Positions 1 to 5,562 of a stretch of 6,345 bases of DNA are shown here, in pieces. The position numbers were made by a program, and so were the translations under genes. Every line of letters begins with the position of its first letter. Within the stretch, counting starts at the first letter, position 1. Source of the DNA: an uncultured Collinsella sp. (GTDB lineage Bacteria > Actinomycetota > Coriobacteriia > Coriobacteriales > Coriobacteriaceae); the NCBI GenBank assembly GCA_905197585.1, contig CAJJZO010000107.1, forward strand, positions 1 through 6,345. Direction: 5' to 3'. The notes under the pieces were generated by a model. That model saw nothing but the letters and a program-made list of their open reading frames with translations, was not told the origin of the DNA and ran no database searches.

Positions 1-14
1 TTCTGGTATTTCAT
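1..14 (-). CDS. start of a gene running off the left edge (partial, unknown product)
   Basis: Only the first codons are visible: ATG at 14-12, then codons for K, Y and Q. The start is supported by AAGGAG on the minus strand (21-26) six bases upstream, a strong Shine-Dalgarno site at good spacing. It lies 192 bp downstream of the last ceramidase-like gene on the same strand, so it could be the next member of that operon or a new unit. Nothing can be said about its function. Confidence 0.5.
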
Positions 15-170
15 GGAATTCTCCTTTTCTGAGCGGGGTATAGCATCGATTTCATGCCTCCGTAGTCGACGTGGGAGGGCAAGGAACCCGCTTCCCCCTT
101 TGAAATCCGCGGACGCACGTACGCCCGGGATGGGGAACGGCAGAGAAGATGGAAGATGCCGATCACATGG

Positions 171-185
171 CAATGAGCCTCATTG
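171..185. repeat. 15-bp palindrome CAATGAGCCTCATTG
   Basis: Seven-base arms CAATGAG and CTCATTG flank a single central base. It sits 21 bp past the stop of the ceramidase-like gene and about 155 bp before the next gene start. No run of T follows on either strand and the loop is too small for a usual hairpin, so an intrinsic terminator is unlikely. An operator is possible. I found no convincing promoter in the rest of the 15-206 gap. Confidence 0.3.
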
Positions 186-206
186 GCCCATATCACGCAA
201 TCAGGC

Positions 207-1325
207 CTACAGACGCGAATCTGCTGCGCCGAGAAGTCTCGTCGTCTGGCAGAACTTGTCACACAGACGTTCCGGTTCGCCCTGGGGAATCTGAGTACGC
301 TCGGTCTCAAAGGAGAGGCCGTACTCGCGTGCCGGAAGGAAATACTCAAAATAGCCGTTGGTGTAACCGCAGACTATTCCCTCGACCGGACATTCGCGCT
401 TCATGCGAATGCCCAGGTCGCTGCCGAGTTCACTCGGGAACACAAAGAGATGCAGGCCGCCCAGACTGATGACGGCGCACTTAAGCGTGAGTGAAAAGTC
501 GTCATGGGCAACGGTGTGATAGAACGTCTGAGGCTCGATGCGGTCAAGAACGACCTCGCAATCGAGCTTGATCTGGGAAATCGCCTCGGCAAGACCGGTC
601 GAAACACGCTCAACCTCGGGAATGCCGCGTCCCTGTCGAAAATTGCGGTCGCTACAGTCGCCAGCAGCACCGACGACCATGGCCGGATAGTAACCAAGAC
701 TCTGAGCGAGCTTTTTGCCGGTAAGACCGGCGAGTTCGCTCGTGAGCTCCGTGCAGTCGGGTCCGACGCAAGCGGAATGCACCGCCCAGTTCACAAAGCC
801 CGCAAATGGCTTGCCTTCGGTATCGAAGAACGATACGACAATGACCTCATTGTCGGCGAGTTCACCTGGGATGATGCGGTTGTCGTAGAAACCGGTGATG
901 ACCTGCTTGCCCAAGCGACAAATCGCGGGCTGTGCGTTGGCACGGCACTCCTCAAAGCATTGGCAAATGGTATCGAGGAACCAGCGGTAGTAGTTCTCGT
1001 CGAATTTTCCCGTCCACCAGCTGCGGTGGTAAGCGACGATTGAAGTATGGTCGTGCGTCGCCGAGAGCAGGACGCAATCACGGTCAATGCCGTAGCGCTC
1101 GGCGAGCATTGTCTTGACCTCCTCGGCCATGCTTTCCTCGAACTCGAGGACATCGGCATTAAAGAGAAACACTTCACGTTCGCCTTGCTGGAAGAGGATG
1201 GCGTTGGCGAAGACGTCGTCATGGACGCCCGTCGCAGGTTCAAGACGGTTGGGAAGATTGCGGTAGCCAATCAGGTAGATGTCGCCCTGTGGGGTGATTT
1301 TGCGGCGCGCGTGTCCAATGTTCAT
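207..1325 (-). CDS. neutral/alkaline ceramidase-like hydrolase, short single-domain form
   Basis: A 372-residue protein resembling the catalytic domain of neutral/alkaline ceramidases (PF04734), metal-dependent amidases that split N-acyl sphingosine. The family pattern is visible in order: an N-terminal G-A-x-x-x-I-T-P stretch (4-11), G-V-H-D-D-V-F-A (33-40), the His pair in SATHDHTS (88-95), an isolated His in NWAVHSA (183), GAAGD (219-223), an Glu in FPSE (299) and GYTNGYFEYFLP (320-331). These fit the two-His, Glu and Tyr zinc site known from ceramidase structures. There is no signal peptide, and the protein is far shorter than secreted ceramidases (about 650 residues or more) because the C-terminal Ig-like domain is absent. 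It is probably cytoplasmic and may not act on ceramide. ATG at 1325 is preceded by AAGGAG (1333-1338) with 7-base spacing. It is the third gene of an operon, 18 bp after its paralogue. The fold is fairly certain; the substrate is unknown. Confidence 0.8.
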   Translation of the reverse strand: MNIGHARRKITPQGDIYLIGYRNLPNRLEPATGVHDDVFANAILFQQGEREVFLFNADVLEFEESMAEEVKTMLAERYGIDRDCVLLSATHDHTSIVAYHRSWWTGKFDENYYRWFLDTICQCFEECRANAQPAICRLGKQVITGFYDNRIIPGELADNEVIVVSFFDTEGKPFAGFVNWAVHSACVGPDCTELTSELAGLTGKKLAQSLGYYPAMVVGAAGDCSDRNFRQGRGIPEVERVSTGLAEAISQIKLDCEVVLDRIEPQTFYHTVAHDDFSLTLKCAVISLGGLHLFVFPSELGSDLGIRMKRECPVEGIVCGYTNGYFEYFLPAREYGLSFETERTQIPQGEPERLCDKFCQTTRLLGAADSRL

Positions 1326-1343
1326 GCACGTTCTCCTTCTGTG

Positions 1344-2591
1344 TCACGCCGCATTCAAGGCGGCAATGATGATTTCGACGAGGCGCTCATGGGATCCGGC
1401 GGCAAAACCGGAGTTCATGGCCTCATAGGTGATCTTTTCGTACGCGTCGGGAGCCGGTAGGTACTTCTGTCCGCCGTTGACGAGCGTGGCAAAGAACACA
1501 GAGCCGGACCGAGCGGCGCGCACAGTGGCGCCGAATGCACTCGAGACCTCGGGTTGTACGCCGACAAGCTCGACGTTTCCCAGCCGGAGCAGATAGACCC
1601 TCGTGCGCTGCTCGCCAGCGGCATGAAACTCATACGTTCGGTGCGGGGCCAAAGAGTGAAAATCGGCGCGTGTCTGAGCGGGCAGGAGAACGTCGACCGT
1701 GCGGGCATCGATGCCGGTAGCGTCATCCTCACGCGCCATGCGAGCGGCCTCGATTAAAGCATCGCCCAAGGCCTGCCCCTGCTGGTGCAGCATGCGGTAT
1801 CCGTCCTCATGGGCATCGACCGTCTGCTTAACGCCGGCCGCATCGAACATGACGTTCATGGCGTGCTCCGCCGGACCTTGGTCGCCCGCGGCCCCTGGCA
1901 GCAACAGGGCAACGCCGCCCAGCTCGCGCTCGAGTGACATGGCGGCAAAACCAAAGAGGTCTCCGCTCGCCATGCGCCTCCCCTCGGAGTCGCGCGACCC
2001 GTCGAGCACGGAGGACTGAACGTCCGCCGTCGCGAGCACGGCAACATACTCGCCCCCGGCATCCCTTATGGCGAGTACGGGCATCGTGTGGTCGGCAAAC
2101 CCCCTGGGATTCGAGCCCAACCACCAGCCGGCAGGCGTCTCAATGTCGCGATTAACGTTCACGGGGCATTCGCCCTCCACAGTGGCGAGCGTGGCAGAGC
2201 GAATGCCCGCAACAGCGCGCTCGACAGCCGTGCGGGCGGCAGCGACGAGCGCTGCGCGATAGCGCTCGTTGCGATTGCGGGCAGCATCGTCGGCAAGATG
2301 CCCGGGAGTGCGGACGTGAGGCATGGAAAACGTGTGGGTAGGAACCACCCAAGAATAAGCACCGCTGCAATTGGCGGCATCCTCAACAACCTCACGCAGA
2401 TCGGCGAGTAGAGCCGGAGCGATCGAGGTGACCTCAAGCGAAAGGACGCAGGCGCGTCGCCCCGTCCCCTCGATGATAAGGGCACGGGCGAAGACCTCAT
2501 GACGGAGTTCGTCGAAACCGTCGAACGGCAACACGTCCCCAAGATCGATGGCCACACGAGCGGCCCCAGCTCTCATCTCTCCTTCGTCCAT
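1344..2591 (-). CDS. divergent ceramidase-like protein, possibly lacking part of the metal site
   Basis: A 415-residue protein distantly related to the ceramidase-like protein encoded just downstream. Shared marks are an early A-R-V-A-I-D strand, PTHTFSMPH (84-92) at the place of the family T-H-T-H-S-G-P signature, GAAGDQGP (233-240), QPE (346-348) in place of the P-G-E loop, and a C-terminal VNGG..YLP....Y....YE stretch (371-390). The second His of the signature is Phe88, and the downstream His equivalent to H183 of its neighbour appears to be Val or Asp in ATADVQSS (187-194). The usual zinc site may thus be incomplete. No signal peptide is seen. I chose ATG at 2591 because AGAGGGGAG (2600-2608) precedes it at 8 bases. 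A longer reading frame to 2723 overlaps the upstream gene and gives a basic, unrelated extension; a Met five codons inside has its AGGAG too close. It lies 26 bp after the amidohydrolase stop, so the two are probably cotranscribed. It may be a partner subunit or an altered enzyme. Confidence 0.7.
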   Translation of the reverse strand: MDEGEMRAGAARVAIDLGDVLPFDGFDELRHEVFARALIIEGTGRRACVLSLEVTSIAPALLADLREVVEDAANCSGAYSWVVPTHTFSMPHVRTPGHLADDAARNRNERYRAALVAAARTAVERAVAGIRSATLATVEGECPVNVNRDIETPAGWWLGSNPRGFADHTMPVLAIRDAGGEYVAVLATADVQSSVLDGSRDSEGRRMASGDLFGFAAMSLERELGGVALLLPGAAGDQGPAEHAMNVMFDAAGVKQTVDAHEDGYRMLHQQGQALGDALIEAARMAREDDATGIDARTVDVLLPAQTRADFHSLAPHRTYEFHAAGEQRTRVYLLRLGNVELVGVQPEVSSAFGATVRAARSGSVFFATLVNGGQKYLPAPDAYEKITYEAMNSGFAAGSHERLVEIIIAALNAA

Positions 2592-2617
2592 GGCAGATAC
2601 TCCCCTCTGATTGCCGC

Positions 2618-3652
2618 TCACTCGACACCGTACAGTTGCTGCGCCGTACCGCCAAGCACAAGGTCGCTGTCTGTATCGCTCAGATTTGCAGCGCGAACGC
2701 AGGCGACACCCTCGGTGAGCCACTCGCGTTTAACGGGATAGCTCGTGCCAAAAACAATATGGTCTGCACCCAGCACGTCAACCGCGCAGGCAAGGAGTGT
2801 CTTGCCCCAAGGCTGAGCATGGGACATGTCGAAATAGATGTTGTTCTCGAGGCGCCTGGAAACGGTCTCGGTATCGACCTGAAAACGGCCAGAAGCATCA
2901 GGGCGCTTGGGACCATGAGGCAGCAGCATCTCCTTGAACGCAAAGTATGCGCCGCCGAGCATGGAGTGGACCATCTTGATATTGGGGTAGCGCTCAAAGA
3001 AATCGCCAAAGATCTCTCGGCCGATCGCCGTAGTTTGGTCGACGCAGCGGCCATAAGAGCGGCGAAGGTTGTCGTACGCGAGAAGCGATTCGTTCTCGAC
3101 CGGCACGGGAACATGGTGCACGTAAACGGTGACATGGCGTTCGTTCAGGTGCTCGAAAAAGCTCGAGAAGACCTGGTCGTCGAGATAGCGCTTGCCGTAG
3201 TGAGCGCAGAGTTGCACACCCACAAAACCATCGTCGAGCCTGCGGTCGAGCTCCTCCAAATTCGCTTTGGTGCCAAAGGGCGGCACGGCGACAAGCGGAA
3301 TCAGACGGCCACTTGACGCCTTCGCGTCAGCAGCCATACCGTCGTTGAAACGCCGGCACATCTCGAGCGACATCCACTCGTGACAGCCGGGGAGCTTGAG
3401 GATCGCCTTGTCGACCCCCGCCTCATCCATATCGGCCAAGCGCTTCTCGAGGGTGTAGTCGCCCTCAATGTAGTTAAGACCCGGAGAACCGGCGGGCATC
3501 TCGATCACGATCTGTCGTTTGCCGGCGGAATTCATGGTCAGATAGCCTTCGGTGTCATAGGCGCGGGGTACCTCGGCCAAAAACTGTTCGCAGAGTGTCT
3601 CGTCATGAAAGATGCGCTCGTCGAACCAGTAGGAATTTGCATCGATAATCAT
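2618..3652 (-). CDS. Amidohydrolase_2-fold protein (ACMSD-like), altered metal site
   Basis: A 344-residue TIM-barrel protein resembling the Amidohydrolase_2 family (PF04909), whose members are metal-dependent hydrolases or decarboxylases such as ACMSD. Family landmarks are the N-terminal I-I-D strand, an early E-K-R-L-A-D-M-D-E-A-G-V-D-K stretch (69-82), the strand VYVHH (176-180), KMVHSMLGG (227-234), VFGTSYP (300-306) and a C-terminal LGGTAQQLYG. The middle His residues (179/180 and 229) are present. At the N-terminus, however, the usual D-x-H-x-H reads D-A-N-S-Y (3-7), and the usual metal-site Asp in G-[ST]-D-Y-P is Ser304. Canonical chemistry is therefore doubtful: it may belong to a subfamily with a different site or be catalytically inactive. 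ATG at 3652 has a modest AAAGGCGG ribosome site 9 bases upstream. It is the first gene of the operon, followed after 26 bp by a ceramidase-like gene. The substrate is unknown. Confidence 0.8.
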   Translation of the reverse strand: MIIDANSYWFDERIFHDETLCEQFLAEVPRAYDTEGYLTMNSAGKRQIVIEMPAGSPGLNYIEGDYTLEKRLADMDEAGVDKAILKLPGCHEWMSLEMCRRFNDGMAADAKASSGRLIPLVAVPPFGTKANLEELDRRLDDGFVGVQLCAHYGKRYLDDQVFSSFFEHLNERHVTVYVHHVPVPVENESLLAYDNLRRSYGRCVDQTTAIGREIFGDFFERYPNIKMVHSMLGGAYFAFKEMLLPHGPKRPDASGRFQVDTETVSRRLENNIYFDMSHAQPWGKTLLACAVDVLGADHIVFGTSYPVKREWLTEGVACVRAANLSDTDSDLVLGGTAQQLYGVE

Positions 3653-3684
3653 TGGTTGGAACCGCCTTTCATCTTGTTGAAAAC

Positions 3685-3714
3685 ATTCTAGAAAAGCAGG
3701 TACCCGGACATCAA
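3685..3714 (-). promoter_or_regulatory. candidate sigma-70 promoter of the amidohydrolase/ceramidase-like operon
   Basis: On the minus strand TTGATG (3714-3709) and TAGAAT (3690-3685) are separated by 18 bases and lie 33 bp before the amidohydrolase ATG, giving a leader of about 26 bases. The preceding transcription unit ends in a strong terminator, so an independent promoter is expected here. The hexamers are imperfect and the call is from inspection only. Confidence 0.45.
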
Positions 3715-3733
3715 TTCCAGCTTAAGCCCACTG

Positions 3734-3750
3734 TATTCCATTTTGGAATA
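3734..3750. promoter_or_regulatory. inverted repeat TATTCCA-N3-TGGAATA, likely operator
   Basis: Perfect 7-base arms around TTT, in an AT-rich patch 19 bp upstream of the candidate -35 element. A further ATTCCA lies at 3714-3719, touching the -35 and 21 bp (two helical turns) from the left arm at 3735. The layout suits a dimeric regulator acting on the amidohydrolase operon. No T-run follows, so it does not look like a terminator. The regulator is not identifiable; the nearby LysR is one candidate only. Confidence 0.45.
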
Positions 3751-3820
3751 GAACTTACCGCTCACACGCGAACCTCGCTCGCTCAACGAGACAAGCGCTA
3801 ACAGCACGGGCTTAGACAGA

Positions 3821-3857
3821 AAACGGTCGGCCCGCATCCGTTGCGGGCCGACCGTTT
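3821..3857 (-). terminator. intrinsic terminator after the HTH-AlaA gene
   Basis: A 16-bp perfect stem (AAACGGTCGGCCCGCA at 3821-3836 paired with 3842-3857) around a 5-base loop. In the minus direction the stem is GC-rich in the middle and its 3' arm ends in TTT, continuing into TTCTGTCT. It begins 21 bp after the TAA at 3879. The plus-strand side reads TTTCATTA, a poorer T-tract, so the main role is for the minus strand. Confidence 0.88.
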
Positions 3858-3878
3858 CATTACAGGCTACCTTTGCCG

Positions 3879-5399
3879 TTACGCCTGACGGTAATGGTCA
3901 AAGAAGTCGGCGAGGTCTTCGAGGGACTCTTTGAGCACTTCCATGCGCGGCAGGTACACGATGCGGAAGTGATCGGGCTCGGCCCAGTTAAAGCCGCCGC
4001 CGCGCGTGATCAGAATCTTCTTCTCGTGCAGCAGGTCGAGGGCAAACTGCTCGTCATCGGTGATGTTGAACTTCTTAACATCCATCTTGGGGAAGATGTA
4101 GAACGCCGCGCGCGGCTTGACCACCGAGATGCCGTCGATCTTGTTGAGCGCCTCATACACAAAGTTGCGCTGCTCGTAGACACGGCCGCCGGGACGGATG
4201 TAGTCGTTAACGGACTGATGGCCGCCGAGCGCCGTCTGGACGATCGACTGAGCCGGCACGTTGGAGCACAGGCGCATGTTGGAGAGCATGTTGATGCCCA
4301 TGATGAAGTCGCTCATGCAGCGCTGGTTGCCCGAAAGCACCATCCAGCCAATGCGATAGCCCGCGATCATGTGCGACTTGGACAGACCGCTAAAGGTGAC
4401 ACAGGGCAGATCGGGGGCGAGCGAGGCAATCGAGACGTGCTCGTAGCCGTCCATGCACAGGCGGTCGTAGATCTCATCGGCAAAGATCATCAGCTGATGC
4501 CTGCGTGCAATCTCGACGATGCCCTCGAGCACCTCGCGCGGATAGACAGAACCCGTGGGGTTGTTGGGGTTGATGATGACGAGGGCTTTGGTCGCGCTCG
4601 TGATCTTGGACTCCATATCCTCCAGGTCGGGATACCAATCCGCCTGCTCATCGCACAGATAATGTACGGGATGACCGCCAGCAAGGGTTGCGCACGCCGT
4701 CCAGAGCGGATAGTCGGGGCTGGGGATCAGAATCTCGTCGCCATTGTCGAGCAGCGCGTTCATCGAAAGCTGAATGAGTTCGGACACGCCGTTGCCCGTG
4801 TAGATATGCTCCATCTGAACGTTGGGCAGGCCCTTGATCTGCGAATACTGCATGATCGCCTTGCGCGCGGAGAACAGGCCACGCGAGTTGGAATAGCCTT
4901 CGCAGTCGGGCAGCTGCTGGCGCATGTCCTTGATGACCTCATCGGGCGTGCGGAAACCGAAGGGCGCCGGGTTGCCGATATTGAGCTTGAGGATGCGCTC
5001 GCCCTCGTCCTCCATACGGGCGGCCTCGTCGACGACGGGACCGCGCACGTCATACAGGACGTTATCGAGCTTGGTGGATTTAGAAAAAGTACGCATGGTG
5101 GTGCTCCTTGCAATTTGAGCTGAGGGATGGGGTTCGGGCTTGGAATCGTTGCGGGGTGATGATGCCTCGCCTTGATCGGCGTCGCCGGCAAGCAGCCAGG
5201 TAACATCGACCTCCAAAATGCGGGCGAGCAGCTCTGCCACATCGCGCCGCGGAATCGTCTTGCCACTCACATATTGGCTCATCTGACTCTTGCCGAGTTT
5301 TTTGCCGAGCATCTCCGATGCGCGGATTACGTCCGATTGGCGAACGTCGCGATTGGACATAGTCTGTCGCAGGCGATCGCAAAACGTCTCTTGGGCCAC
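3879..5399 (-). CDS. alaA: HTH/alanine-aminotransferase fusion (glutamate-pyruvate aminotransferase, AlaA/AlaT type)
   Basis: A 506-residue cytoplasmic protein in two parts. Residues 5-72 form an XRE-type helix-turn-helix (QSDVIRAS, then KSQMSQYVSGKTIPRRDVAELL, ending in the typical TWLLAG). Residues 73-101 are a polar linker. Residues 102-506 match AlaA/AlaT end to end, a class I PLP enzyme exchanging amino groups between glutamate/pyruvate and alanine/2-oxoglutarate. Visible residues are NIGNPAPFGF (140-149), Tyr230 in SPDYPLW, NPNNPTG (277-283), Asp308 in FADEIYD, the PLP lysine K341 in SGLSKS, and the carboxylate-binding Arg479 in HFRI. I chose GTG at 5399 because AAGGAGG precedes it by 5 bases; a TTG at 5450 in the same frame has no such site. 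A second good ribosome site precedes Met102. Repeats upstream suggest self-regulation. From memory, this fusion type is already known (CDD model PRK13355). The enzyme activity is confident; the DNA-binding role is inferred. Confidence 0.93.
   Translation of the reverse strand: MAQETFCDRLRQTMSNRDVRQSDVIRASEMLGKKLGKSQMSQYVSGKTIPRRDVAELLARILEVDVTWLLAGDADQGEASSPRNDSKPEPHPSAQIARSTTMRTFSKSTKLDNVLYDVRGPVVDEAARMEDEGERILKLNIGNPAPFGFRTPDEVIKDMRQQLPDCEGYSNSRGLFSARKAIMQYSQIKGLPNVQMEHIYTGNGVSELIQLSMNALLDNGDEILIPSPDYPLWTACATLAGGHPVHYLCDEQADWYPDLEDMESKITSATKALVIINPNNPTGSVYPREVLEGIVEIARRHQLMIFADEIYDRLCMDGYEHVSIASLAPDLPCVTFSGLSKSHMIAGYRIGWMVLSGNQRCMSDFIMGINMLSNMRLCSNVPAQSIVQTALGGHQSVNDYIRPGGRVYEQRNFVYEALNKIDGISVVKPRAAFYIFPKMDVKKFNITDDEQFALDLLHEKKILITRGGGFNWAEPDHFRIVYLPRMEVLKESLEDLADFFDHYRQA
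5094..5109 (-). promoter_or_regulatory. internal ribosome site and ATG giving a stand-alone AlaA
   Basis: Inside the fusion gene, AAGGAG (5104-5109) lies 7 bases before ATG (5096-5094, Met102). Starting here gives 405 residues beginning M-R-T-F-S-K-S-T-K-L-D, which lines up with the native N-terminus of E. coli AlaA (about 405 residues, as I recall). The site lies in the linker and uses an AGG arginine codon, uncommon in high-GC genomes, which suggests it is kept for ribosome binding. Actual use is inferred. Confidence 0.6.
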
Positions 5400-5411
5400 A
5401 GGAACCTCCTT
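5397..5411 (-). promoter_or_regulatory. ribosome binding site fixing the GTG start of the fusion gene
   Basis: AAGGAGG (5405-5411) followed by TTCCT and GTG (5399-5397). Full complementarity to the 16S tail and good spacing make this the main start of the HTH-AlaA fusion. Confidence 0.85.
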
Positions 5412-5420
5412 GCTGGCAAA

Positions 5421-5502
5421 GTTCAATTTATAGAACACGAATTGAACCAAGGTTCAATTTAGCAAGCAGTATAGCGCGGCGCATTATCCGAAAGTTCAAT
5501 TT
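5421..5502. promoter_or_regulatory. operator array of GTTCAATT repeats before the HTH-AlaA gene
   Basis: Three direct copies of GTTCAATTT at 5421-5429, 5452-5460 and 5494-5502, plus an inverted copy AATTGAACC at 5440-5448 that forms a 20-bp inverted repeat (AATTGAACC-AA-GGTTCAATT, 5440-5459). The direct copies are 31 and 42 bp apart, close to three and four helical turns, so they face the same side of the DNA. They end 10 bp before the ribosome site of a gene whose product carries a DNA-binding domain. Autoregulation is the simplest reading. The upstream LysR or an unseen factor is an alternative. Confidence 0.65.
5427..5457 (-). promoter_or_regulatory. candidate promoter of the HTH-AlaA gene, inside the operator array
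   Basis: On the minus strand TTGAAC (5457-5452) and TATAAA (5432-5427) are 19 bases apart, slightly long. Both hexamers overlap GTTCAATT copies, so a bound protein would block polymerase. A second possible -10, TATACT (5473-5468), has TTGAAC 20 bases upstream (5499-5494), which is poor spacing. The exact start of transcription is uncertain. Confidence 0.35.
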
Positions 5503-5529
5503 CACAAGAAAATGTACCGAGCCCTGAGA

Positions 5530-5549
5530 ATTGTCCCAAAGTGGACAAT
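5530..5549. repeat. inverted repeat ATTGTCC-N6-GGACAAT
   Basis: Perfect 7-base arms around CAAAGT, 13 bp after the LysR stop in the direction of transcription. The minus strand continues TCTCAGGG with no T-run, so it is at best a weak terminator. It could be an operator or a dispersed genome repeat. Confidence 0.4.
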
Positions 5550-5550
5550 G

Positions 5551-5562
5551 ACGTGTACACGT
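5551..5562. repeat. 12-bp perfect palindrome ACGTGTACACGT
   Basis: It is fully self-complementary with no spacer and directly abuts the TAG of the LysR gene at 5563-5565. It is one base from the preceding inverted repeat, so the two may act together. Its role is unknown. Confidence 0.35.

Noticed and set aside
11..349. Minus-strand frame of 112 codons at the left edge
   Set aside because: Its first part overlaps the ceramidase-like gene out of frame, and the rest crosses the gap. An ATG near its end follows GGAGG by only one base and would give just 14 residues.
504..1043. Plus-strand open frame of 179 codons opposite the ceramidase-like gene
   Set aside because: It is antisense to a supported gene; the composition and lack of motifs indicate a shadow.
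2592..2723. N-terminal extension of the second ceramidase-like gene to position 2723
   Set aside because: It overlaps the amidohydrolase gene, is rich in Arg and Cys unlike the rest, and the ATG at 2591 has a good ribosome site.
2636..3316. Plus-strand open frame of 226 codons opposite the amidohydrolase
   Set aside because: It is antisense to a gene with recognisable family motifs, and its sequence has no recognisable domain.
3723..3814. TAAGCCC (3723-3729) and GGGCTTA (3808-3814) as a long-range inverted repeat
   Set aside because: Seven-base arms about 80 bp apart are expected by chance in a GC-rich gap, and no other structure supports them.
3873..5123. Long plus-strand open frame (416 codons) opposite the aminotransferase
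   Set aside because: It is the antisense shadow of a clearly recognised AlaA gene. Such frames arise from GC-biased codon use, and the protein resembles no family I know.
5400..5450. TTG start of the HTH-AlaA fusion at 5450
   Set aside because: It has no ribosome site, and the extra 17 codons run through the operator repeats and candidate promoter. GTG at 5399 has AAGGAGG at ideal spacing.
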